DNA from: Thermoplasmata archaeon
Lineage (GTDB): Archaea > Thermoplasmatota > Thermoplasmata > Lutacidiplasmatales > UBA184
Length of the DNA: 12,570 nucleotides
Assembly: GCA_030039715.1 (NCBI GenBank)
Contig: JASHVA010000206.1
Location: forward strand, 1 to 12,570
Reading direction: 5' to 3'
In this document: piece by piece, positions 7,001 through 12,201 of the stretch
How positions within the stretch are numbered: the first letter of the stretch is position 1
Layout of the letters: each line of letters opens with the position of its first letter
Made by a program: the position numbers and the translations under genes
Notes under the pieces: model-generated
Told to the model about the DNA's origin: nothing
The model's database searches: none
Seen by the model: only the letters and a program-made list of their open reading frames with translations

Positions 7001-10000
7001 GCCGGGGACTACGCTCCCCTCATCACGACGACGGTCTACGACACGAACTTCGCCGAGACCGGCCTGCCGAGCTCCTCCACGGCCTCGGAGTTCGAGGTCG
7101 CGGTCACGAGCGCGAGCAGCTACACTTGGCTGAACGAGACGGCGACCTCCTCCGGCGCACTCTGCTCGGGCGACCCGTGCGTCGACTTCTACCTCCCGAA
7201 CGGGGCCTACACCTACCACGGGTACAGCAGCGCCGCCTACGCGGCCGCGCCGTCGGTCGGGTCGTTCACGATCTCGGGGTCGCCGATCGGGGTCGAGACC
7301 ACCTTCGCCTTCGGCCCATCGTACGCGGCGACCTTCACGGAGACCGGACTCGCGTCCGGGACTTCGTGGACGGAGAGCGTGGCGGGACAACCGTCGGTGA
7401 CCAGTACGGCCACCACGCATGTCTTCGAGCTCCCGAACGGAGACTATGCCTACCAGACCACGGTGCCGGCCGGCTACACCACGTCGGTTTCCGGCTACTC
7501 CGGCTCGATCGTGGTCAGCAGCGCCGCGGTCGGGACGAGCGTGCCGTTCTACGCCCCGCTCACGACGCCCGCGACCCCCACGGTCAGCGCCGTGTCGATT
7601 GACGCCGACCAACCGCTGACCGTCAGCGGGACCATTCCGACGACCGGGGTGCCGACGTACTCGTGGACGTGGCTGGAGTCCGTGAACGGTGCCTCTCCCA
7701 CGACCGCGAGCCAGTGCTCGGTCGGTTCCGGCGCCGGCGCCTCGGGTGGCGCCGCGGAGACCTGCTCGATACCGGGCAGCAGCCTCGCGGGCGGATCGAC
7801 GTACTCGTTCGCGCTCCAAGTCACCGACAGCGCCTACATACCGGAGAGCGAGACCTCGGGCGGTTCGGCGACGGTTTCGGTCGCCTCGGCCCTGGCCGCC
7901 CCCGGGACCCCGACCGTCAGCGCCGCCGCGCTCGATGCCGACCAGGCGTTGACCGTGACCGGGTCGATCCCGACCTCGGGAACGGCGCCGTACGTCTGGC
8001 AGTGGCTGATCTCGGAGAACGGCGGACTGTTCGGGGACGCGTCGGTCTGCTCGGTCGACAGCGGTTCGGGCGCTTCGAGCGGAGCGACGGAGACCTGCTC
8101 CGTCGCCGGCGGCTCACTCGCGGCCGGGAACGACTTCGCGTTCGAGCTCCAGGTGACCGACAGCGCGGCGACCCCCGAGACGTCCGTCTCGCCGTCGTCG
8201 GCGACCGTGAACGTGGCGACCGAGCTCGCCGCGCCCGGTGCCCCGACGGTGAGCGCGACCGCGCTCGACGTCGACCAGGCGCTGACGGTAACCGGCACCA
8301 TCCCATCGTCCGGCACCGCGCCGTACTCCTGGCAGTGGCTGGTGTCGGTCGACGGCGGAACGTTCGGGGACGCCACGCAGTGCACGGCCGGCAGTGGCAC
8401 CGGCGCGTCGGCCGGCGCGACAGAAACGTGCGCGATCGCGGGCAACGAACTCTCTGCCGGGCACACCTACACGTTCGAACTGGCCGTGACGGACGGAGCC
8501 TCGAGCCCCGAGGTCACGGTTTCGCCCTCGTCGCCCTCGGTGGCGGTCGCGTTCGCGTTGATCGCCCCGTCGGCCCCCTCCGTCAGCGCCACGGCGCTCG
8601 ACGTGGACCAGGCGCTGACGGTGACGGGCACCGTACCCACCACGGGGACGTCGCCCTACTCCTGGCAGTGGCTGATCTCGGTGAACGGCGGGACGTACCT
8701 GGATGCGACGCTATGCGCGCTCGACAGCGGTTCGGGTGCGGCCGGCGGAGCGACCGTGACCTGCGCGATCGCCGGCAACACGCTGACGGTCGGCGACACC
8801 TACGCGTTCGAGCTCGAGGTCCAGGACGGTGCGACGAGTCCGGAGAGCGCGACCTCCACGGGTTCGTCGGCCGTGACGGTCTCGACGACGCTGACGGCGC
8901 CGTCGGCGCCGACGGTGAGCACGACGTCGCTGGATTCGGACCAGACGCTGACCGTGACGGGAACGATCCCGACCACGGGAACCTCGCCCTACGCCTGGCA
9001 GTGGCTGGTATCGGTGGATGGCGGAGCGTTCGGGGCCACGACACAGTGCACGAACAACGGCGGGACCGGTGCGGGCGCGGGCGCGACCGAGACCTGTACG
9101 ATTCTGGGCGGCACCTTGAGCGGCGGCGCGACCTACGCCTTCGAGCTTCAGGTAACGGACAGCGCGTCGCAAGGGGAGAGCGCCGCATCGGGCGGTTCTC
9201 CCACGGTTTCGGTCGCTTCGGCCCTGACGGCGGCGAGCGCCCCGACCGCGAGCGCCACGGCGCTCGACGTGAACCAGGCGCTGACCGTAGCGGACACGAT
9301 CCCGACCAGCGGGACGGCGCCGTACGCCTGGGAATGGTTCTGGTCGGTGAACGGCGGGAGCTACACGAAGGCGACGGCGTGCTCGGCGGCCACCGGGACG
9401 GGAGCGAGCGCCGGTGAGACGGTCACCTGCGCGATCGCGGCGAGCAAGCTGACGAAGGGGGACACCTACGCCTTCGAGCTCGAGGTCACGGACGGCGCGG
9501 CCGTGCACGAGACGCGCACGTCGACGGCCTCGTCGACGGTCACCGTGTCGTCGGCGCTGACCGCGCCCAGCACGCCGACCGTGAACCGGCCGGCGCTCGA
9601 CGCGAACCAGGCGTTGACCGTCAGCGCCAAGCTGCCGAAGACGGGTACGGCCCCCTACGCCTGGCAGTGGCTGATCTCGGTCAACGGCGGCGCGTACGTC
9701 GACGCCACGCAGTGCGCGGCTTCGAGCGGGACGGGAGCATCGGCGGGCGCATCGATCGGCTGCGCGATCCCCGCGAATACCCTGGTCCCGGGGGACTACT
9801 ACACCTTCGAGCTCGAGGTCACGGACCACGCGACGACGCCCGAAACCCAGGTCTCGGCCTACAACCTCGAGACCGTGACCGTCGCGTCGGCGCTAGCGGC
9901 CCCGGCGACGCCGACCGTGAGCGCGACGTCGCTGGACGTGAACCAGCCCCTGACGGTGACGGGCACGATCCCCACGACCGGCACCTCGCCCTACTCCTAC

Positions 10001-10561
10001 GAGTGGTTGTGGTCGGTGAACGGCGGTGCGTACGCGGAGGCGACGATCTGTTCGACGGACAGCGGGTCCGGCGCAGCGGGCGGGGCGACCGAGACGTGCT
10101 CGATCGCCGCGGGTGCGCTGACGGCGGGCGACCACTACAACTTCAAGCTGGAAGTAACGGACAGCGCGACCACGGCGGAGACGAAGAACTCCGCCGCGTC
10201 CGCGAAGGTGACGGTGAAGTCGGAGCTGGCCGCGCCGAGCGCGCCGACCGTGAGTTCGACCCGCCTCGTCGTGACCCAGAAGTTGACCGTCTCCGCGAAG
10301 CTACCGTCGACCGGAACGGCCAGCTATTCGTGGCAGTGGCTGGTGTCGGTGAACGGGGGGTCGTACGTGGACGCGACGCAGTGCGCGCCGAGCAGCGGCA
10401 CGGGCGGCGCGGCGAGCGCGCACGTGGCGTGCTCGATCGTGGGCGGGACGCTGACGGTGGGCGACACCTACTCGTTCGAGCTGGTCGTGACGGACAGCGC
10501 GACGACGCCGGAGACGGCGACCTCGGCCGCCTCGGCGACCGTGGAGGTCGTGAACAGCTGA
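4043..10561 (+). CDS. Giant secreted thermopsin-like mosaic protein with nine Ig-like repeats
   Basis: The predicted protein has 2172 residues. An N-terminal signal peptide has basic residues R5 and R10 followed by a hydrophobic stretch (11-29), with possible cleavage near A37. A Ser/Thr-rich linker (about 41-75) follows. Residues about 122-520 resemble thermopsin (MEROPS family A5, acid endopeptidases of archaea): 'APAPLGVAYYG', then 'FWLQNYIEFSEA' with 'ISGEIWNFS', and 'DYGIGSDDGATNNIV'. The catalytic residues of A5 are not firmly known to me, so activity cannot be judged. A short PEGA-like piece ('GWYTIEVLLSGYYPVVEQ', about 603-620) leads into a NosD-like beta-helix (about 740-965), two FxETGL domains (F1003, F1098) and nine 111-residue repeats (1174-2172). 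No C-terminal membrane anchor is visible, so the protein is either released or held by other surface components. Many N-X-S/T sequons suit an N-glycosylated archaeal exoprotein. The ATG at 4043 is the first start codon after an in-frame stop at 3968, with a weak GGGGAAG ribosome site just before it. Alternative reading: a non-catalytic adhesin or surface-layer-associated protein. Confidence 0.8.
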   Translation: MSGSRSGWTRALVVVAAVVMVGTVLTGLVQGTGGAVAPAEVNLTAVSTPSSPATTTAPVTSTPSSSVSSTSGDGLTINKVLAAAVEAKEKALLAAGGNLSDFHPPNLHEGLPPSETNGVVTPLYAVAPAPLGVAYYGESNTTGTIQATSVNTTSLVGTWTTTDPTGTAAELFDTSSGNAAGEFGAQLNTVLVNVTLKGQTSFASDPNAPSGCPSAGDYVALAGNVCPNEFWLQNYIEFSEASHSLTISGEIWNFSNPTADWSGAGAQTLEGFGSVEEEEVYQSPSSGTLTIPAGATQEEFTVDLYENYTQAPCHTDTVAGSGVPSCGTISTTEPVNELFLNYTVRNAQGQRICPTTEPTGRVCGEFDDVFFNSVGPSNPTGVPVYGPNGQIGSAYMQANGTAYDPLGLTNDFEFDYGIGSDDGATNNIVYEDGIVGVDYCPTADSTLTSGGDLGCSTYSATPAAVDYGGETGETSTGEVAYWAPQGSAYATTPGPTLLTGAATPITHLDTGPSLLIGLWNMTGSAYTGGTPYPAYEGGEPLSYANIHPANAWVGIAQDLQPDTNVPSQNYYQVAPTFGFFSYWKGSGGDPTTTELGSNLWLPAGWYTIEVLLSGYYPVVEQIDLTGPSAPFITLTPDWSAGAYTPDWAFSNGDLANLSVSPSNTVPDGAGTSVSPYLVSAPAPNIGTVSGVQIGKPGSLSWLFSNLNDYLFTVWIGAFINSTTAVTQFNPAPSFPMDYPSWQLNSLAEFDVPSVDGFQYYLLNTQNLAVIGASHIYAWDNSEAQSSIYSVIVSNGANDLIAGNTFAISNRGVDFTGGGTTDTSTINGVPVTFALPPARNTVWGNTFVPTPQTSYTGLVAYTPQDSLTLGEAYDRVYNNIFAANGTVNATANAGATDLTLWNVTCVPGYVALASGYYPGTTVCESTSYSQSLDGYTLTGSIVGSSYQGGNFWAAYGNEPNPYANVPFKARLTSVTGTAEISATTAGFAGDYAPLITTTVYDTNFAETGLPSSSTASEFEVAVTSASSYTWLNETATSSGALCSGDPCVDFYLPNGAYTYHGYSSAAYAAAPSVGSFTISGSPIGVETTFAFGPSYAATFTETGLASGTSWTESVAGQPSVTSTATTHVFELPNGDYAYQTTVPAGYTTSVSGYSGSIVVSSAAVGTSVPFYAPLTTPATPTVSAVSIDADQPLTVSGTIPTTGVPTYSWTWLESVNGASPTTASQCSVGSGAGASGGAAETCSIPGSSLAGGSTYSFALQVTDSAYIPESETSGGSATVSVASALAAPGTPTVSAAALDADQALTVTGSIPTSGTAPYVWQWLISENGGLFGDASVCSVDSGSGASSGATETCSVAGGSLAAGNDFAFELQVTDSAATPETSVSPSSATVNVATELAAPGAPTVSATALDVDQALTVTGTIPSSGTAPYSWQWLVSVDGGTFGDATQCTAGSGTGASAGATETCAIAGNELSAGHTYTFELAVTDGASSPEVTVSPSSPSVAVAFALIAPSAPSVSATALDVDQALTVTGTVPTTGTSPYSWQWLISVNGGTYLDATLCALDSGSGAAGGATVTCAIAGNTLTVGDTYAFELEVQDGATSPESATSTGSSAVTVSTTLTAPSAPTVSTTSLDSDQTLTVTGTIPTTGTSPYAWQWLVSVDGGAFGATTQCTNNGGTGAGAGATETCTILGGTLSGGATYAFELQVTDSASQGESAASGGSPTVSVASALTAASAPTASATALDVNQALTVADTIPTSGTAPYAWEWFWSVNGGSYTKATACSAATGTGASAGETVTCAIAASKLTKGDTYAFELEVTDGAAVHETRTSTASSTVTVSSALTAPSTPTVNRPALDANQALTVSAKLPKTGTAPYAWQWLISVNGGAYVDATQCAASSGTGASAGASIGCAIPANTLVPGDYYTFELEVTDHATTPETQVSAYNLETVTVASALAAPATPTVSATSLDVNQPLTVTGTIPTTGTSPYSYEWLWSVNGGAYAEATICSTDSGSGAAGGATETCSIAAGALTAGDHYNFKLEVTDSATTAETKNSAASAKVTVKSELAAPSAPTVSSTRLVVTQKLTVSAKLPSTGTASYSWQWLVSVNGGSYVDATQCAPSSGTGGAASAHVACSIVGGTLTVGDTYSFELVVTDSATTPETATSAASATVEVVNS
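4406..5602 (+). other. Thermopsin (peptidase A5)-like region of the giant protein
   Basis: This part encodes residues of about 122-520. Thermopsin-like landmarks in order are the opening 'PLYAVAPAPLGVAYYG', a strand-rich stretch with 'NTVLVNVTL', the aromatic segment 'FWLQNYIEFSEA...ISGEIWNFS', 'NELFLNYTV', 'FDYGIGSDDGATNNIV' and 'GPSLLIGLWNMTGS'. Several cysteines (for example in 'APSGCPS', 'GNVCPNEF' and 'TQAPCHTD') are more than I would expect in a thermopsin core and could stabilise an extracellular fold. The boundaries are approximate, and the identification rests on remembered family style rather than an alignment. Confidence 0.6.
6260..6937 (+). other. NosD-like parallel beta-helix region
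   Basis: This part encodes residues of about 740-965. It shows the short rungs 'NLAVIGASHIYAWDN', 'NDLIAGNTFAISNRGVDF', 'NTVWGNTFVPTP' and 'YDRVYNNIFAANGTV', with Asn-rich turns and alternating hydrophobics, followed by 'QGGNFWAAYGNEPNPY', a common ending of such archaeal domains. These helices usually bind carbohydrate or act as rigid stalks. The function here is unknown. Confidence 0.55.
7031..7561 (+). repeat. Two FxETGL-type extracellular domains
   Basis: Two related units begin with 'NFAETGLPSSS' (F1003) and 'TFTETGLASGTSW' (F1098), 95 residues apart. Each has a later 'LPNGAYTYHGY' or 'LPNGDYAYQTTV' strand. This PEGA-like style is abundant in large exported proteins of Thermoplasmata and some other archaea. 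Here it links the beta-helix to the C-terminal repeat array. It is one of the best lineage clues in the window. Confidence 0.7.
7562..10558 (+). repeat. Nine tandem 333-bp units encoding Ig-like repeats
   Basis: Repeat starts fall at 7562, 7895, 8228, 8561, 8894, 9227, 9560, 9896 and 10229. The period is 333 bp, except unit 7 (336 bp, one extra codon) and unit 9 (330 bp before the stop). The unit has the pattern 'APTVSATALDVDQALTV', 'TGTAPYSWQWLVSVNGG', a Cys at position 52, a Gly/Ser-rich loop, a Cys at position 68, and 'GDTYAFELEVTDSA' near the end. All nine units keep both cysteines, implying one disulfide per domain. The fold is likely Ig- or PKD-like (W-x-W strand, then a Y-x-F-x-L-x-V-T-D strand). 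Units are clearly diverged at the protein level, so the array is not a very recent expansion. The last unit ends directly at the stop codon, with no anchor. Confidence 0.9.
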
Positions 10562-10627
10562 GCCGGCGCGAAGTCGTGGGGGCTCGAAGCGGAGAGTTCA
10601 CGACCCCGCGAAGACCGGAGGGTCCAA

Positions 10628-10639
10628 CCTTTTCCCCCC
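10628..10639 (+). terminator. Possible pyrimidine-rich terminator after the giant gene
   Basis: CCTTTTCCCCCC is the only pyrimidine tract with a T-run in the 100-nt gap after the stop codon at 10561. Archaeal RNA polymerase terminates at T-rich non-template tracts, but four T residues is a weak signal, so this is tentative. Confidence 0.25.
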
Positions 10640-10645
10640 GCGGAA

Positions 10646-10660
10646 CGAGGCAGCGCCTCG
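10646..10660. repeat. Stem-loop between convergent giant gene and VOC gene
   Basis: CGAGGC (10646-10651) and GCCTCG (10655-10660) form a perfect six-base stem around AGC, immediately before the VOC stop codon (10662-10664 on the minus strand). A longer, looser pair, GTCGTG (10573-10578) with CACGAC (10599-10604), lies upstream in the same gap. Any role in 3'-end formation is inferred from position. Confidence 0.35.
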
Positions 10661-10661
10661 A

Positions 10662-11051
10662 CTAGTCCGTCCGGTTCGTCAGGAGAAACTCGTTGCCGTC
10701 CGGATCGGCGAACACGGCCCGCACGAAGCTTCCCACCGCCGAGTCGACCGTGCGCGGCTCGACCGTGATCGTTCCGCCGCGTCGCGTGATCTCGGCGCAG
10801 GCGGCCGCGGGGTCGGGATGCGAGAACGCTACTCCCGAGACCGTGCCGGGGGGTCGGCCCTCCTCGCCGGGGGCCATGATGTGCATCGTGAGCAGCGTCT
10901 CCGTTCCCGGGATCGCGAAGACGAGGCGGCTCGCCTTCTCGTCGAACATCAGCTCCTTCAATCGCAGGACGTCCCGATAGAACGTGCGGGACCGGTTCGG
11001 GTCGGTAATGTGCAGCGTGATCGCGTGGAGGCCCGAGACGACGTCGCTCAC
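10662..11051 (-). CDS. Glyoxalase/bleomycin-resistance-type VOC protein
   Basis: The predicted protein has 129 residues and is a small two-module VOC-fold protein: 'LHAITLHITDPNRSRTFYRDV' in core form 'ITLHITDPNRSRTFYRDV', then 'GVAFSHPDPAAACAEITRRGG', and the closing 'FADPDGNEFLLTNR'. H9 in the opening strand and E121 in 'GNEFLL' occupy positions where VOC enzymes such as glyoxalase and extradiol dioxygenases hold their metal, so a metal-dependent enzyme is possible. The substrate is not predictable. The start is GTG at 11051, supported by a TTAA element 26 nt upstream and by the domain starting within eight residues; this implies a leaderless GTG-initiated mRNA. The gene is divergent from the Dyp peroxidase gene, with a perfect dyad between them, and converges with the giant exoprotein gene. 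Confidence 0.88.
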   Translation of the reverse strand: MSDVVSGLHAITLHITDPNRSRTFYRDVLRLKELMFDEKASRLVFAIPGTETLLTMHIMAPGEEGRPPGTVSGVAFSHPDPAAACAEITRRGGTITVEPRTVDSAVGSFVRAVFADPDGNEFLLTNRTD

Positions 11052-11073
11052 GGAGCGCTCACCGGCCGCTCAC

Positions 11074-11081
11074 GGTTAACT
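11074..11081 (-). promoter_or_regulatory. TATA-like element of the glyoxalase-type VOC gene
   Basis: On the minus strand AGTTAACC (TTAA at 11076-11079) lies 25-28 nt before the GTG start at 11051. It fits leaderless transcription. Confidence 0.5.
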
Positions 11082-11092
11082 CTTGTGCGAGA

Positions 11093-11109
11093 ACCCTCGT
11101 TCGAGGGTC
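11093..11109. promoter_or_regulatory. Perfect 17-bp dyad between divergent VOC and Dyp genes
   Basis: ACCCTCG-TTT-CGAGGGT has two perfect seven-base arms and a three-base spacer. It lies between the two TATA-like elements (11076-11079 and 11133-11138), near the middle of the 114-nt divergent intergenic region. A dimeric regulator bound here could control both genes. No regulator gene adjoins it, so the binding protein is unknown. Confidence 0.5.
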
Positions 11110-11130
11110 CCCGGCGGTCGCGAACCGGGG

Positions 11131-11139
11131 CTTATTAGT
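11131..11139 (+). promoter_or_regulatory. TATA-like element of the Dyp peroxidase gene
   Basis: GCTTATTAG (TTATTA at 11133-11138) lies 28-33 nt before the ATG at 11166, the spacing expected when transcription starts at the start codon. Between the two are three TCCGG direct copies (11140, 11145, 11155). Confidence 0.55.
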
Positions 11140-11165
11140 CCGGTCCGGATGAGTCCGGCCGATCG

Positions 11166-12110
11166 ATGCCGCCCCCGGCCGCGGAACCGGTGTCGCCGCA
11201 GGCGGTCGCGACCCCGCTCACCCGGTCGGCGATCTTCCTCGTGGTGACGATCGGGCGCACGCCCGAGAGTCGAGCGACGGTGCGGGGCCTGTGCGCCGAC
11301 CTCGCGGGCCTGGTCCGGTCCGTCGGATTCCGAGAGCTGGACGGCAGCCTCTCCTGCGTGATGGGGATCGGGTCGGACGCCTGGGACTTCCTCTTCGGTG
11401 CGCCGCGACCGGTCGAACTGCATCCGTTCCGAGAGATCCGGGCCGAGGGCCGGGTCGCGCCGGCGACGCCCGGCGACCTCCTCTTCCACCTCCGGGCGAA
11501 CCGCATGGACCTCTGCTTCGCGCTCGAGACGGTCCTCCTCGCGCGTCTCGCGAAGGTCGCGGCGCCCGTCGACGAGGTGCAGGGATTCCGCTACTTCGAC
11601 AGCCGGGACCTGATCGGCTTCGTGGACGGCACGGAGAATCCGAAAGGCCCGGACGCGAGCGCCGCGGCGATCGTCGGGGAGGAGGACCCGACGTTCGCCG
11701 GCGGCAGCTACGTCGTCGTGCAGAAGTACCTCCACGACCTCGCGGCGTGGAACGCGATCCCCGTCGAGCAGCAGGAACGGATCGTGGGACGGACGAAGCT
11801 CGACGACATCGAGCTCGACGACTCGGTCAAGCCGACCTCCGCCCACAACGCCCTCACGACGATCGTGCGGAACGGCGAGGAGGTCGACATCCTCCGGGAC
11901 AACATGCCGTTCGGGCGGCCGGCCCAGGGCGAGTTCGGGACGTACTTCATCGGCTACGCCCGGTCGGTCTCGATCACGGAGGAGATGCTCCAGAACATGT
12001 TCGTGGGAAATCCACCGGGAAACTACGACCATCTGCTCGACGTGAGCCGCGCCGTGACCGGCGGTCTCTTCTTCTGCCCGTCCGCGACGTTCTTGGACGC
12101 CGTCGAGTGA
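11166..12110 (+). CDS. Dyp-type heme peroxidase, YfeX-like
   Basis: The predicted protein has 314 residues and is a complete dye-decolourising peroxidase. The family signature GxxDG is present as 'GFVDGTENP' (151-159), with the catalytic Asp at D154. The proximal heme ligand is H227 in 'KPTSAHNAL', and the distal Arg is R244 in 'ILRDNMPFG'. The C-terminal block 'YFIGYARS...EEMLQNMFVG' is also typical. Its length and lack of a Tat or Sec signal match the cytoplasmic YfeX-type branch rather than exported EfeB. It should reduce H2O2 using heme and oxidise aromatic or porphyrin donors. No encapsulin gene and no obvious encapsulin-targeting tail are seen (it ends 'TFLDAVE'). I chose the ATG at 11166 on TATA spacing; the first 17 residues are a Pro/Ala-rich leader outside the domain. 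The gene is divergent from the glyoxalase-type VOC gene. Confidence 0.93.
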   Translation: MPPPAAEPVSPQAVATPLTRSAIFLVVTIGRTPESRATVRGLCADLAGLVRSVGFRELDGSLSCVMGIGSDAWDFLFGAPRPVELHPFREIRAEGRVAPATPGDLLFHLRANRMDLCFALETVLLARLAKVAAPVDEVQGFRYFDSRDLIGFVDGTENPKGPDASAAAIVGEEDPTFAGGSYVVVQKYLHDLAAWNAIPVEQQERIVGRTKLDDIELDDSVKPTSAHNALTTIVRNGEEVDILRDNMPFGRPAQGEFGTYFIGYARSVSITEEMLQNMFVGNPPGNYDHLLDVSRAVTGGLFFCPSATFLDAVE

Positions 12111-12164
12111 GCGTTCGCGGCGATTCCCCCTCGTCCTCCCGGCCCGGCCTCGACTCCGGGCTCA

Positions 12165-12173
12165 CGTTATTTC
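12165..12173 (+). promoter_or_regulatory. TATA-like element before the zinc-ribbon gene
   Basis: CGTTATTTC (TTATTT at 12167-12172) is an A/T patch in the 91-nt gap after the Dyp gene, 30-35 nt before the GTG at 12202. A purine-rich GGAGAGG (12190-12196) also precedes that codon and may serve as a ribosome-binding site if the transcript has a short leader. Confidence 0.45.
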
Positions 12174-12201
12174 TACGGGAGCCCCGCACGGAGAGGTCGT
12201 T

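Noticed and set aside
4025..7819. A 1264-codon open frame on the minus strand, opposite the giant exoprotein gene
   Set aside because: It is Arg/Gly/Asp-rich, has no domain, and mirrors a gene with strong G/C third positions, which keeps the antisense frame free of stops. The plus-strand reading has a signal peptide and clear domains.
7663..9417. A 584-codon plus-strand frame overlapping the repeat array in another phase
   Set aside because: Its Arg/Gly/Asp-rich repeated text is simply the out-of-phase translation of the 333-bp repeats; no family resemblance.
7562..10558. Periodic repeats considered as a CRISPR array or satellite DNA
   Set aside because: The 333-bp period is an exact multiple of three with diverged copies conserved at the protein level, so it is a coding repeat rather than an array of short identical direct repeats with spacers.
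11076..12032. A 318-codon minus-strand frame opposite the Dyp peroxidase
   Set aside because: No domain, and the opposite strand carries all Dyp signature residues in frame.
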